Assembly: GCF_000026365.1 (NCBI RefSeq)
Contig: NC_012994.1
Span: 1 to 64,000 of the forward strand
Length of the DNA: 64,000 nucleotides
DNA from: Zygosaccharomyces rouxii
Lineage: Eukaryota > Ascomycota > Saccharomycetes > Saccharomycetales > Saccharomycetaceae
Direction: 5' to 3'
Shown: in pieces, positions 52,089 through 62,012 of the stretch
Layout: every line of letters starts with the position of its first letter
Position numbering within the stretch: the first letter of the stretch is position 1
The notes under the pieces: model-generated
Told to the model about the DNA's origin: nothing
Database searches by the model: none
The model's input: the letters and a program-made list of their open reading frames with translations, nothing else
Program-made: the position numbers and the translations under genes

Positions 52089-52307
52089 AACTACTCAAAT
52101 ACGACTTTCTTGCAAGGATTCAACCTACTTCTTTTGAACCTATTTTGGGTCTGATAATATCTTTCCGTTACCTTGTCCACTAGGACTTCAAGAAGTTCGA
52201 CTCAATCAATGATGATGAAAAATAGAATCACATGATTTTCACGTGTATATACATATTGGCGGTTATAATATCATATATCTTTAGCGTATACATAAGTTCA
52301 ATATCAT

Positions 52308-53504
52308 CTAAAATTTACTTTCTCTCTTCCGACTTCTGGCAGAGTTTGTATATTCTTCTTCCTCTGACGTTTCCAAGTCATTCGCGAGGTTTAATTCCGC
52401 TAATTCACCTTTCATCTGGGAGGACATGAGGGACCATTCAGTGTTTAATGACATGCAATAGTCGTTAAAATCTTTCAATATCTCTTGATCAAAAACACCA
52501 CCATTTTTCATAACTATTTCTGAAGCGCCTTCGTAAGTTTTTGACCAATGCATCCATGCTAATCCGTGTAGAAAAGAATCTGCTAAATCGTCGTCTTTCC
52601 TCGTACCCAATTCAGGACCCGATCCAATACAATCAAGTAACTTGAACCTTTTTTGGGAATTTAACTGTTGTTCTACATTCGACCTCCAATGTGGTGTCAG
52701 ATTACACTTTTTATAACCTTGTGGAGCAATAGCATTTTTCAAAATGGTTTTCACCAAATTAATTCTAATGGTTTTGCTCGTTTTAGCTGCATGAAAATTA
52801 TCTGCGTCGTTGAAAGGTAAATCTTTTTGGGGTTGCAAACCTGTTGATTGTGTAAATCTATTATAAAGAGTTTTTAACGATTTTAAATCGCACCAGTATT
52901 GGGCCATCTTTTGAGGACTAGAGGAATGCACGACGTAGTCGGTATTAAGATTTCCATGGATCTGTTTATTCCTTAAATTAGAAAATAGAATATGTTCCAT
53001 AACATTCGATAAAAGGACAGATTCAATCACATTTTTGGATGATAATGATCTCATTCTTTGTTTTTCTAAAACGTACAGGTCTGAAATTGCCAATTCACTA
53101 GTAAGCATGTCCAAAAGGCCATGCCCCACCTTCCAAGTATCCATTGGATCCAGTGACATCTTCAGACGATGCTTCCCCAAAAATCTTTGACAAAGATTAA
53201 TCTTATTCCAATCCACCAACGTCGGTAATTCGTCACCCTTGTACCATTTGAAAACAGAATAGGCAAAATTCGAAACCCCGGCATCTATAGCGGTTATAGA
53301 GGTTTCTCCGTCTTGCAGCTTTCGTAATCTCAATTTTTCCAATTTTTCAGCTTGATCCACTATGCTTGTCCTACCTTCGGACTTATTCTTACCAATATTG
53401 GCCCCCATACATGATCCTAATCTTTTCAAAGCACGTCCATTGGATTTCCTACAATACAGATCAATTGCCTCGACGGCAGTACGACTCCCTGAAGCTCTTC
53501 CCAT
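52308..53504 (-). CDS. CCE1: Mitochondrial Holliday junction resolvase (CCE1/MRS1 family)
   Basis: An RNase H-fold cruciform-cutting nuclease that resolves mitochondrial DNA junctions. It has 398 residues (S. cerevisiae Cce1 353, Mrs1 363). The catalytic Asp is in TAIDAGVSNFAYS (D74), the acidic C-terminal cluster in RKDDDLADSFLHGLAWMHW, and the middle motif is YVLEKQRMRSLSSK. A basic N-terminal ~45 residues could be a SAP-like DNA-binding segment or targeting region. S. cerevisiae has two diverged copies, CCE1 (resolvase) and MRS1 (splicing cofactor), from the genome duplication; this single gene stands for their ancestor and keeps the nuclease residues, hence the CCE1 symbol. Confidence 0.92.
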   Translation of the reverse strand: MGRASGSRTAVEAIDLYCRKSNGRALKRLGSCMGANIGKNKSEGRTSIVDQAEKLEKLRLRKLQDGETSITAIDAGVSNFAYSVFKWYKGDELPTLVDWNKINLCQRFLGKHRLKMSLDPMDTWKVGHGLLDMLTSELAISDLYVLEKQRMRSLSSKNVIESVLLSNVMEHILFSNLRNKQIHGNLNTDYVVHSSSPQKMAQYWCDLKSLKTLYNRFTQSTGLQPQKDLPFNDADNFHAAKTSKTIRINLVKTILKNAIAPQGYKKCNLTPHWRSNVEQQLNSQKRFKLLDCIGSGPELGTRKDDDLADSFLHGLAWMHWSKTYEGASEIVMKNGGVFDQEILKDFNDYCMSLNTEWSLMSSQMKGELAELNLANDLETSEEEEYTNSARSRKRESKF

Positions 53505-53721
53505 ATCCTGTGGGCCATTTCAGTCAATGAATTGATGTATTGTTCGAGGTCCCTGGTGTTAAAAGCGATGTGATGCTGAAAAATTGTCTAGGTTTTCGCG
53601 CCAGGCGGTGCGTCAGAGCACAAAAAATAAAATAAAATAAATATAATATTATAATAAAATAAATAATAAAGATTCGAAGGTATTGTAATTACTACTACTA
53701 CGGAAACTGTATAATCCTAGG

Positions 53722-54555
53722 ATGTCCTCATATGGTAGATCCAAAAAAGACCATTTTTGGCGAAAATGTTACAGGAAACTGGCAGAAGTGAGCGATGACA
53801 GCCGTCGGCAGAGTGTCAGACATCACTCTATTAGACGCTGGAAAAATGTACAGGACCCACGACATGTCGAAAAACCTATCGCCTTTGATTATTGGGCCGC
53901 ATTGACTCCGAAGTCGAGGTCTAAGCCCTTTATGCCTACATCCATTAGTAAGCCGAGACCCAAACGTACTGTATCGGGAGCCGCCACTGCACCAGCCTCT
54001 GGTTGCAGTTACAGTAAAGATTCGTTATCTCCACAGACTTATAGTACAGCGGAAACGTCCATACCTAATAATGATTTTGAACCACGACCTACACTAGATC
54101 CTCGTAGTAACGGTAGTTTCCGAAGTAATATCAAATCAAACAGATTCAACAAGGTAGGTGAAATGGAACCTGGTTTTTGCCTGGGATTCATGTCTGACAG
54201 TGCGACTGGAGCAAGTGCTACAAGTGCTTCAGTTTACAGTGGAGGCGAGAAAAGCGATGATTCCCAAACAAGTTTGGACAGTGGTATTTTTGATTCACGA
54301 AGCTTTGAGAGTCTAATAAATTCATTCGATTGGTACGCTACAAATGTCTTTAAAAGGTTAGAGACATCGGTATTGTCTTTTTTAAACTCTAAAGAACCAA
54401 ACGAGGATAAAAGTAGTGCTATGTGCTCTACTGTCTCACCGCTCCGTAGCGAACTGCCAGATTCAGTATTAACACCCTGCACCGGTGCAGCCACCCAGTG
54501 GGATTACGCAATTGATGAAGCCATCTATGGTCAACATGCCAAATGCTTTATATGA
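53722..54555 (+). CDS. Unrecognised Ser/Thr-rich protein
   Basis: An intact 277-codon frame from ATG 53722, between CCE1 and CAB3. No domain is recognised. The N-terminus is basic and aromatic (KDHFWRKCYRKLAEV, then RRWKN); a short ordered-looking segment is AFDYWAALTPKSRSKP. Residues ~80-200 are Ser/Thr/Pro-rich and probably disordered. A helical piece near 195-225 (FESLINSFDWYATNVFKRLETSVLSFL) is followed by another Ser-rich stretch and a conserved-looking end (WDYAIDEAIYGQHAKCF). No signal peptide or membrane helix is seen. Its place in an otherwise orderly syntenic run suggests a real, fast-evolving gene. Confidence 0.7.
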   Translation: MSSYGRSKKDHFWRKCYRKLAEVSDDSRRQSVRHHSIRRWKNVQDPRHVEKPIAFDYWAALTPKSRSKPFMPTSISKPRPKRTVSGAATAPASGCSYSKDSLSPQTYSTAETSIPNNDFEPRPTLDPRSNGSFRSNIKSNRFNKVGEMEPGFCLGFMSDSATGASATSASVYSGGEKSDDSQTSLDSGIFDSRSFESLINSFDWYATNVFKRLETSVLSFLNSKEPNEDKSSAMCSTVSPLRSELPDSVLTPCTGAATQWDYAIDEAIYGQHAKCFI

Positions 54556-54937
54556 TATTATATATACAGATATACTTTATATGAACCAAACTATACTATT
54601 ACTATCATTATCTTCAACTGCATGATAAGCACATGATAACGAAACATTACCCTCCCTAAACTTTTTTTTTTCCTCTTGGCAGGTGGGAAAATTGAAAGCG
54701 TCATAAGGAAACATAGTTTATTAATTAAAGGATTTTAAAAGGGAGAACAGTGGAAGGCTAGAAGGGGATCATAAGTTTATTCTGGCTAGGAAAGCAAATA
54801 TTTCAGTCGGTTAAAATTATATATTACGGTAGTCTCCTTCTGTGGATTTTCCCTGAGGTTTTATCGCACTTTTTTTTTTAACTTTCTCATCTCCGGTAGG
54901 TGATTAGTTGGTTCAAGTATAATAGGTACATTTAGAG
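54556..54937. other. Intergenic stretch upstream of CAB3
   Basis: There are 382 bp with T-runs near 54661 and 54870 and no gene. It includes the CAB3 promoter. Confidence 0.4.
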
Positions 54938-56317
54938 ATGGTATCTATGGATGAACAAGGGGTCAGTAGACCTGAAACCAAACCAGTGTCCATTCTTAAC
55001 AGTAAGCCATCGGTAATACGAAAGGACAACAGTGTCAAAATTGGTAATGGTAATGCAAATGAGGAGAAGAAATTAGATTCACAGCTGGAACAGGTGAAGC
55101 TAACAGACAATCATGAAGACATGCGACCTAGACCAGGTGCTTCAAAGAATTCTTCTTTTGAGAATGGTAGTTTTATAGCTGGAACGAGTGCTAATGGATC
55201 GGTGGATTCCTCGCCGCAGAAACAAAGTGGTGGTGGCGGTGGTGGTACTTCCGCAGTGTCATTTACGGTTTCTGAAGACCAAAAGATTTCGCAACATAGG
55301 TATTCGATAAATTCTAAACCAGCCAAGCCGACAGATCCAAGTTCAGGTGGCCAGGACACTGCTCTGGCGGCAAAGCAGGACCATGACTCACCTGCAGCCG
55401 AAAAAAGTTCTATAGTACACATGCCAGGAGACTTTATCTATTTTGATTCTCAAGCCAGTGAGAATAAAGCTCCAACACCACGAGAGCATCCACAACAACA
55501 CCAGCAACAACATCCTAAAAAAGAATTAATCGTACCTAATTCTGGCCCTCAAGTACCATTTACTGAATTTTTCCAAAAGCAAGATGATAAAAAGTTTCAC
55601 ATATTGTTAGGGGCCACAGGATCAGTAGCAACTATCAAGGTTCCCCAAATCATTGATAAATTATTTAAACTTTACACGAGAGAGAAAGTATCCATTCAGC
55701 TAATTGTCACAAAACCAGCAGAACACTTTTTGAGAGGTCTGAAGATTTCAACGGATGTTAAAATATGGAGAGAAGAAGACGAATGGTCAGGGTTTAAAAA
55801 AATGGGTGATCCGGTATTACATCATGAGTTAAAAAGATGGGCAGACATTTTCCTAGTCGCACCTCTATCCGCAAACACTTTAGCTAAGATAGCGTACGGT
55901 ATCTGTGACAATTTATTAACCTGTGTTCTGAGAGATTGGACTCCATCTATTCCGGTAATGGTTGCACCTGCTATGAACACATTCATGTATATCAATCCGA
56001 TGACGAAGAGACATCTAAGCATATTGAAGGAAGATGCACCTTACGTGGAGGTATTGAAACCTGTAGAAAAAGTGTTAATTTGCGGTGATATCGGTATGGG
56101 CGGTATGAGAGAATGGAACGATATAGTAGAAATTTTACGCCGCAAGATCTCTGAGATATATAGAGCTCGAGATGAGAAGGACGTGGCCATGCAGGCTGAG
56201 GAAGAAGAAGAAGAAGAGGAAGATGAGGATGAGGATGATGATGAAGATGAAGATGAGGATGAACAAGGCAAAAAGAATCTTGAGGACGATGAAGATGAGG
56301 ATGAAGATGAAGATGAA

Positions 56318-56349
<32 letters not shown>

Positions 56350-56386
56350 AGATGATGAAGACGACGATGACGAGGTCGCCCAGTAG
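54938..56386 (+). CDS. CAB3: Phosphopantothenoylcysteine decarboxylase subunit (CAB3/HAL3 family)
   Basis: Part of the flavin-dependent decarboxylase of coenzyme A synthesis; relatives Hal3/Sis2 and Vhs3 also inhibit the phosphatase Ppz1. It has 482 residues (S. cerevisiae Cab3 571). Residues 1-205 are low-complexity (Ser, Gly, Gln, Pro). The flavodoxin-like core is at ~210-410. The catalytic residues are H295 (VLHHELKRWAD), N347 (APAMNTF) and C382 (LICGDIGMGGM). The tail from ~410 to the end is almost purely Glu/Asp (56199-56380). Presence of the Cys fits Cab3 rather than Hal3. CAB3 (YKL088W) is adjacent to CYT2-SRX1-MDH1 in S. cerevisiae, as here. The complex there is a heterotrimer. Confidence 0.92.
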
Positions 56387-56601
56387 CGATCGCTAGGTAC
56401 CAGGTGTGCCATTTATATAGCATAGACTAATCTCGATCATCCATCGCTTTGTAACTTTATAAGGCCGGGTCACAAATGGGCCCTTAATAATGGGTTCCTC
56501 TGCATGGGCAATGGTAAAAAAAAATTTGACCGACTACACTTAGTGAACAAGACCTTTAAATCATTGATAATGGAGAAATACAACAAAGAATACCATTAGC
56601 G

Positions 56602-56886
56602 ATGTCATTTCTAGGTTTCGGTGGCGGTGGCCAATCTCAAGTTTCTTCTCAACAAAAAGTCCAAGCTGCTGAGGCGGAGTTGGACCTTGTTACGGATATG
56701 TTTAACAAGTTAGTGGACAACTGTCATAAGAAATGTATCAGTTCCTCATACAGTGAAGGTGATTTGAACAAAAACGAATCCAACTGTCTCGACAGGTGTG
56801 TTGCTAAATATTTTGAAACTAACATCAAGGTTGGTGAAAATATGCAACAAATTGGTCAAAATTTCCAAGCTGCTGGTCGTCTTTGA
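56602..56886 (+). CDS. TIM10: Small Tim chaperone Tim10
   Basis: A mitochondrial intermembrane-space chaperone that, with Tim9, escorts carrier proteins to the TIM22 complex. It has 94 residues (S. cerevisiae 93). The twin CX3C motifs C41-x3-C45 and C62-x3-C66 are separated by 16 residues. Helices flank them, and the start [10 protein letters not shown] matches the yeast protein. The cysteines are oxidised through Mia40. In S. cerevisiae TIM10 is next to GPA1; here CYT2 lies between them. Confidence 0.97.
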   Translation: MSFLGFGGGGQSQVSSQQKVQAAEAELDLVTDMFNKLVDNCHKKCISSSYSEGDLNKNESNCLDRCVAKYFETNIKVGENMQQIGQNFQAAGRL

Positions 56887-56973
56887 TTGATTCCATGTAC
56901 ATGTACATATAATATTCACAAATAAATATAAGTATATATAGATATATATTTACAAGAGTATTTTCTAATCGTC

Positions 56974-57702
56974 TTAAAATCCCAACGATTTAAGCATTCT
57001 TAATCTAATCCCCTCCACACTGTTTAGTTTGGGACGTACATCCAAGTAGATCTGCGGGCCCTTCTCTTGATCATCATCGCTGTAGAAGTCAATAACGTAG
57101 TCGATGCTTTTACCACAGCGATTGATAGACCAATCGTGTCTATCAAATGGTTTAGAGAATCCCAGGAATTGACTTCTAAGCCATGCTCTTGGTGTCAGTT
57201 TCTTAGAATCACCTTTAAAACTAGTCAACTGAATTCCCCCACATGATTCACCACCTTGGTCCTTTTCCCAGAATTTGATATAATTCCAAACTCTTTCATT
57301 GACCGAATTATGCAGTGGCACCACAGTTTGCATGTCTTGAGCATGAGGATCCCAGTTTTTCCTTAACATGGCTTCGTAAAACTGCTTCTGAGAGGGATAG
57401 ATCCAGTTGGCTTCTGATCCTGTTCTGGGAATTGATGAAATTTGACGATTTTCTGGCAATGCAACGTTTGTATGATATTCTGGAGTAGCTGCCAATTGTT
57501 CTGATGAGCATTCCACATCCTGTTTCGCCTGACTCAACCAAACCTCTCTTGATTCATGGTCAACTGGACATTTAGACTCTTGTTGTTGCTCTTGTTCTTG
57601 TTGTTGTTGTTTCATAGCAGCATGCTTTAACCAAACTTCTCTTGAATTGTGGTCTACGGGACATTTAGAGTCGTTAGATTCGTCTATGGGGGAACTTGAC
57701 AT
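56974..57702 (-). CDS. CYT2: Cytochrome c1 heme lyase
   Basis: Attaches heme to apocytochrome c1 in the intermembrane space. It has 242 residues (S. cerevisiae Cyt2 224). The holocytochrome synthase core is [34 protein letters not shown] (with the heme-iron His), [16 protein letters not shown], and [19 protein letters not shown]. Unusually, the N-terminus carries two heme-binding CPV motifs in a 14-residue repeat (KCPVDH.SREVWL, residues 12-25 and 43-56), joined by a Gln/Glu-rich stretch. Cyt2 rather than Cyc3 is chosen from the core and the position beside SRX1 and MDH1 (YKL087C-086W-085W). Confidence 0.92.
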   Translation of the reverse strand: MSSSPIDESNDSKCPVDHNSREVWLKHAAMKQQQQEQEQQQESKCPVDHESREVWLSQAKQDVECSSEQLAATPEYHTNVALPENRQISSIPRTGSEANWIYPSQKQFYEAMLRKNWDPHAQDMQTVVPLHNSVNERVWNYIKFWEKDQGGESCGGIQLTSFKGDSKKLTPRAWLRSQFLGFSKPFDRHDWSINRCGKSIDYVIDFYSDDDQEKGPQIYLDVRPKLNSVEGIRLRMLKSLGF

Positions 57703-58371
57703 GGTTTACCACTTCGTTTTTAGATATACTGGTGCGATGAGCTGTATCATCGGATTGTACAAGTTTACTTAATGAATCAACACTTTTTTTGCATACATAG
57801 AAAATAAGAGCTGATTACCACAACTACACCAATACAAGCCAAGAAAAGATCAATATAAAGTTTCAACAGCCGTATTAGTTTAATATGAATGCTGGTTGCC
57901 TATGGATAAATTCCTTAACAAGTTCTCTGGAAGCTTGTACGCAACTTGGCAGGTAGAAAGGTTTTACAACATCTCAAAATAGGGAAAGATCTACATTGAA
58001 GGAATATTACATTACGAATTGCGATCCGTGTTTTATAATAAAACTCACCTTTCTCAGATGCCTCGGTATTAGATTTTTACATCAAGATGTTTCATATGGC
58101 CGTTATCTGAGGTCGAAACGAGTAATGCAAGGACCTCAAAAAGTAAACCTTTAGCTTCTTTGCAATTGAATTTGAGGAAATAAAATACCTGGAACCAATT
58201 GAACTATTAGCAATGACAAGTATTTATAACGGTTAGTCATGGATCATGAACTTCCATTTTTGGTATCTCATTGATGAACATTATATAAAAAGGTCAACAA
58301 GAATTGGAAGTCGAATATCTTGGAAAGCTCCTTCCTTGAACTTATTGATTGTAGGTCCATTCTAGCTGGTC
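57703..58371. promoter_or_regulatory. Divergent promoter of CYT2 and GPA1
   Basis: There are 669 bp. A TATA box TATATAAA at 58282-58289 lies 83 bp before the GPA1 ATG. Pheromone response elements are listed separately. No gene is seen. Confidence 0.45.
58088..58095 (-). promoter_or_regulatory. Pheromone response element before GPA1
   Basis: ATGAAACA on the minus strand, the consensus Ste12 target, lies about 280 bp before the GPA1 ATG. A near match (TGAAACT) is on the minus strand near 57860. This fits pheromone-inducible GPA1 expression known in S. cerevisiae. Confidence 0.55.
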
Positions 58372-59811
58372 ATGGGATGCACAGCAAGCACACATGTTTT
58401 TGAGAACTATGGTGAAGATGATCCATTTTTGCAGAGTCAGAAGGCCAATGATGCCATAGAACAAAGTCTTCAATTGGGCAAACAGAACGATAAGAATGAA
58501 ACAAAGCTACTGCTATTGGGTGCAGGCGAATCAGGTAAATCAACTGTGCTGAAACAGTTGAAGCTTTTGCACAAAGGTGGTTTTACACATCAAGAAAGAT
58601 TGCAGTATTCACAGGTAATTTGGGCAGATGCGATACAATCTATGAAGATTTTAGTCATTCAGGCAAGGAAAATGGAGATACCCCTAGACTGTGACGATCC
58701 GATTAACAAAAGGCCGTTGTTTGAGTGTAAAAGAATTTTATTGAAGGCTAAGGCACTTGATCATATCGATGCCGGTATGGCCGGTGGCTCCGATTTTCTC
58801 AATGACTACGTGCTTAAATACTCTGAGAGGCATGAGACTAAACGTAAAGTACAGAGTACAGGTCAGGCCAGAGCATTTGATGAAGATGAAAATTCATGGC
58901 TGCATGAAAATAAGGATAGAGCCATGAGTGGCCAAACTATCATCGATGATGAGGATGGCGTGGCTCAAGATGGTAAACTGGATTTACAACAGATATTGCA
59001 GGATCTTGATGAGGACTCCAGTAATGACAACATGTTTCTCAAAGAACGCTTACAACAACAATGGCAAGAACAACAGTTACGACAACAACAGCACATCTCC
59101 AATCAAGATATTGCACATGCCATCGATCAACTGTGGAAGAATGACCGTGGTATCAAACAGTGTTTTGCGCGCTCCAATGAATTTCAGTTGGAAGGGTCCG
59201 CGCCTTACTATTTTGACAGCATTATGAAATTTGCAGATCCTCAATACGTTTGTACAGACGAAGATATACTAAGAGGCCGTGTGAAGACAACAGGTATTAC
59301 CGAAAGTGACTTTACCATCGGATCTTCTAAATTCAAAGTGCTGGATGCCGGTGGTCAGAGGTCTGAAAGGAAAAAATGGATCCACTGTTTCGAAGGCATA
59401 ACTGCGGTACTCTTCGTACTTGCCATGAGTGAGTACGATCAAATGTTATTCGAAGACGAACGTGTGAATCGTATGCACGAATCGATCATGCTGTTCGATG
59501 CTTTGTTAAATTCTAAATGGTTTCGAGATACGCCATTCATACTTTTTCTCAACAAGATGGACATCTTTGAAGAGAAAGTCAAGAGAATGCCTATTCGTAA
59601 ATTTTTCCCTGATTACCAGGGACGTGTTGGTAATTCTGAAGCGGGTGTCAAATACTTCGAAAACCTATTCTTGAGTCTTAACAGATCTAATAATAAACCA
59701 ATTTATGTCAAGAGAACCTGTGCAACTGACACCCAAAATATGAAATTTGTTCTTACAGCGGTAACGGATCTAATTACGCAACAAAATTTAAAGAGGAGCG
59801 GTATCATATGA
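58372..59811 (+). CDS. GPA1: G protein alpha subunit of the mating pathway
   Basis: The alpha subunit that couples the pheromone receptors to Ste4/Ste18 signalling. It has 479 residues (S. cerevisiae 472). MGCT at the start supplies the myristoylation glycine and palmitoylation cysteine. Nucleotide-binding motifs are GAGESGKST (50-58), DAGGQRSERKKW (from 325), NKMD (394-397) and CATDT (450-454). The yeast-type insertion in the helical domain (~125-240) is acidic and Gln-rich near its end. The receptor-contact tail ends SGII. All catalytic motifs are intact. Confidence 0.98.
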   Translation: MGCTASTHVFENYGEDDPFLQSQKANDAIEQSLQLGKQNDKNETKLLLLGAGESGKSTVLKQLKLLHKGGFTHQERLQYSQVIWADAIQSMKILVIQARKMEIPLDCDDPINKRPLFECKRILLKAKALDHIDAGMAGGSDFLNDYVLKYSERHETKRKVQSTGQARAFDEDENSWLHENKDRAMSGQTIIDDEDGVAQDGKLDLQQILQDLDEDSSNDNMFLKERLQQQWQEQQLRQQQHISNQDIAHAIDQLWKNDRGIKQCFARSNEFQLEGSAPYYFDSIMKFADPQYVCTDEDILRGRVKTTGITESDFTIGSSKFKVLDAGGQRSERKKWIHCFEGITAVLFVLAMSEYDQMLFEDERVNRMHESIMLFDALLNSKWFRDTPFILFLNKMDIFEEKVKRMPIRKFFPDYQGRVGNSEAGVKYFENLFLSLNRSNNKPIYVKRTCATDTQNMKFVLTAVTDLITQQNLKRSGII

Positions 59812-59881
59812 TTCATGTGCTGTTACAGTCGTTCTGGATTTCGATCTTGTTTAATCATCTGGGTGCGTCGTTAAGATTCGC

Positions 59882-59888
59882 TTAGTCA
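59882..59888 (+). promoter_or_regulatory. Yap1-type site before SRX1
   Basis: TTAGTCA, a Yap1 response element, lies 117 bp before the SRX1 ATG in the short GPA1-SRX1 gap. SRX1 is Yap1/Skn7-controlled in S. cerevisiae. The motif is short, so a chance match is possible. Confidence 0.4.
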
Positions 59889-60004
59889 AAGGGTTCGACA
59901 TCATGGAAAAGTATAAGAGGGGCAACTCCGTACAGACAATGAAGGAGTTTCTCATCAATTTCTACATACCGATGGTTAACATCGACAAGGATTAAGCATT
60001 GAAT

Positions 60005-60388
60005 ATGTCTCTACAAACAAGTAATTTGAATCGTATTGTGGAAATTCCACTATCACAAATTAGAAGACCCATCGCACCAGTATTAGATTTTGGCAAGATT
60101 GATGCCATGGTCTCTACCATGGAAGGTAAACCCATGGCAAGTGCCACTTGCAGTTTGGAACAGGCTGAGGATTTTAAGGGCCAATTACCTCCGGTTGACG
60201 TATTATGCATTAGAGAGAATGGTCAAACGTACTATTTCGCATTTGGTGGATGCCACAGGTTCCAGGCCTATGACAGAAAGGCAGCCAGCGAGCAAAGCGA
60301 TGTACTCGTTAGGGCTAAGCTGGTCCCTGCAACGAGACACCAACTAAAATTGTACGTGGGATCAAGTGTAGACGAAATGTTCAGGTAA
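60005..60388 (+). CDS. SRX1: Sulfiredoxin
   Basis: An ATP-dependent reductase that repairs over-oxidised (sulfinic) peroxiredoxins such as Tsa1. It has 127 residues from the ATG at 60005, the same length as S. cerevisiae Srx1. Motifs are IVEIPLSQIRRP near the start and the signature YYFAFGGCHRFQAYD with the catalytic Cys at residue 83. The C-terminal YVGSSVDEMF is typical. It is cytosolic, with no targeting signal. It lies between GPA1 and MDH1. Confidence 0.97.
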   Translation: MSLQTSNLNRIVEIPLSQIRRPIAPVLDFGKIDAMVSTMEGKPMASATCSLEQAEDFKGQLPPVDVLCIRENGQTYYFAFGGCHRFQAYDRKAASEQSDVLVRAKLVPATRHQLKLYVGSSVDEMFR

Positions 60389-60872
60389 ATACGATAATTA
60401 GTTTAACGACTGGATGATATGTGTAGGTTTTGGGATATGATATTTTTTAGCAGAATTGTCACGTGTAAAGATAAAGACACTAGAAGCCACAGTAATTACG
60501 TACAAAGCGATGCACTGGATACGTCATGTGATCTACTCCTCGAAACTCTTTAGCTATACAACTCCTCCGCGGCTAAGTCTGCTCGAACTACAAACCAATT
60601 GAACAGTTAGTATTTTGTTAAAGTGTCTTTTAGTTAGTTCCCCGCCCCCACCATCACGTGCTTCCCCGCTCTCGGATCCGAGACGCGGATAATTTTTTTT
60701 TTTCATAAAACTCCGCGTGATCCCTCCGGCGGTACCCTGGTCACACACTTTCAAAGGATAACCAAGACATATAAAGGACATGCATAGAAAAAGGACAGTA
60801 TCGATATTTCTTTACATTGATACAGGAAGTAGGTAAGAGATCGTTATTTTACCATACACATAAAATACAATC
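60389..60872. promoter_or_regulatory. MDH1 upstream region with palindrome and GC boxes
   Basis: There are 484 bp. CACGTG E-boxes are at 60460-60465 and 60655-60660. Mig1-like CCCCGC cores are at 60640-60645 and 60664-60669. A perfect 14-bp palindrome TCTCGGATCCGAGA lies at 60670-60683, immediately after the second GC box, containing CGG-N2-CCG. A T-run and CGGCGG follow. The cluster around 60640-60735 looks like the control region of a glucose-regulated mitochondrial gene. No reading frame is supported. Confidence 0.45.
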
Positions 60873-61871
60873 ATGTTTACCAGAGTCGCTAGACGTGCTT
60901 TCACTACTACCAGAGTCAATCCATACAAGGTCACTGTTCTAGGTGCCGGTGGTGGTATTGGTCAACCACTATCCCTTCTATTGAAATTAAACCACAAGGT
61001 TACCGATTTGAGACTTTACGATTTGAAGGGTGCACCAGGTGTCGCAGCAGATCTATCTCACATTCCAACTAACTCTAAGGTTAGTGGTTTCGCACCTGAT
61101 AACAACGGGTTGTCTCAGGCTCTTTCTAACACCGATGTTGTCTTGATTCCAGCAGGTGTTCCACGTAAACCTGGTATGACCAGAGATGATCTTTTCTCTA
61201 TCAATGCTTCCATTGTGAGAGATTTGGCTTCTGCTGCAGGTGAAGCTGCTCCAAATGCCAAGATTTTGGTCATTTCTAACCCAGTTAACTCTACCGTTCC
61301 TATTGTTGCTGAATCTTTGAAGAAGAAGGGTGTGTACAGTCCAAACAGATTGTTTGGTGTCACTACCTTGGATTCTATCAGAGCCTCTAGATTTATCTCT
61401 GAAGTCCAAGGTACCAACCCAACTCAGGAACACGTTAACGTTGTCGGTGGTCACTCTGGTATCACTATTCTTCCATTGATCTCTCAAACTAAATACAGCA
61501 ACATGGACAAGGCCACTAAGGACGCTTTGATCCACAGAATTCAATTCGGTGGTGACGAAGTCGTCAAGGCTAAGGACGGTGCTGGTTCCGCTACTTTGTC
61601 TATGGCCCAAGCTGGTGCTGTTTTCGCCAACGCTGTTCTTTCCGGTCTAGCTGGTGAACGTGATGTGGTTGCCAACTCTTTTGTTGACTCCCCATTGTAC
61701 AAGAGTGAAGGTATTGATTTCTTCTCCTCCCCAATTACTTTGGGTCCAGAAGGTGTTACTAAGATTCACCCAATTGGTGAAATCTCCAGTGAAGAAGCTG
61801 AATTGTTGGCAAAGGCTAAGGAAACTCTAAAGAAGAACATTGAAAAGGGTGTTCAATTCGTCAACAACTAA
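60873..61871 (+). CDS. MDH1: Mitochondrial malate dehydrogenase
   Basis: A TCA-cycle enzyme in the mitochondrial matrix, NAD+-dependent oxidation of malate to oxaloacetate. It has 332 residues (S. cerevisiae Mdh1 334). The presequence [17 protein letters not shown] is followed by the NAD-binding [17 protein letters not shown]. The substrate arginines lie in [16 protein letters not shown], the catalytic His is in NVVGGHSG, and [13 protein letters not shown] follows the family. Strong codon bias (TCT, GTC, AAG, GGT) marks high expression. The position beside SRX1 and HOT13 agrees with YKL085W. Confidence 0.98.
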   Translation: MFTRVARRAFTTTRVNPYKVTVLGAGGGIGQPLSLLLKLNHKVTDLRLYDLKGAPGVAADLSHIPTNSKVSGFAPDNNGLSQALSNTDVVLIPAGVPRKPGMTRDDLFSINASIVRDLASAAGEAAPNAKILVISNPVNSTVPIVAESLKKKGVYSPNRLFGVTTLDSIRASRFISEVQGTNPTQEHVNVVGGHSGITILPLISQTKYSNMDKATKDALIHRIQFGGDEVVKAKDGAGSATLSMAQAGAVFANAVLSGLAGERDVVANSFVDSPLYKSEGIDFFSSPITLGPEGVTKIHPIGEISSEEAELLAKAKETLKKNIEKGVQFVNN

Positions 61872-62012
61872 GTAATGTCATGATTATTATGTCCATAACG
61901 TTGCGTATTTAAATAATAAAATCTTGAAAATATTCGCTTGATATTGCCGAGTTTAAAATCTTTTCTTGTAAAGCGCAGCTCCTAGGTCTCCTTCCAGCTG
62001 CTGTGTCCGAAG

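Noticed and set aside
56041..56423. Long frames antisense to the CAB3 tail, poly-Ser or His/Arg-rich
   Set aside because: They are by-products of the GAA/GAT-repeat coding for the acidic tail on the plus strand.
61053..61610. Long minus-strand frame of 185 codons within MDH1
   Set aside because: Antisense to a highly codon-biased gene, with no family match; a codon-usage artefact.
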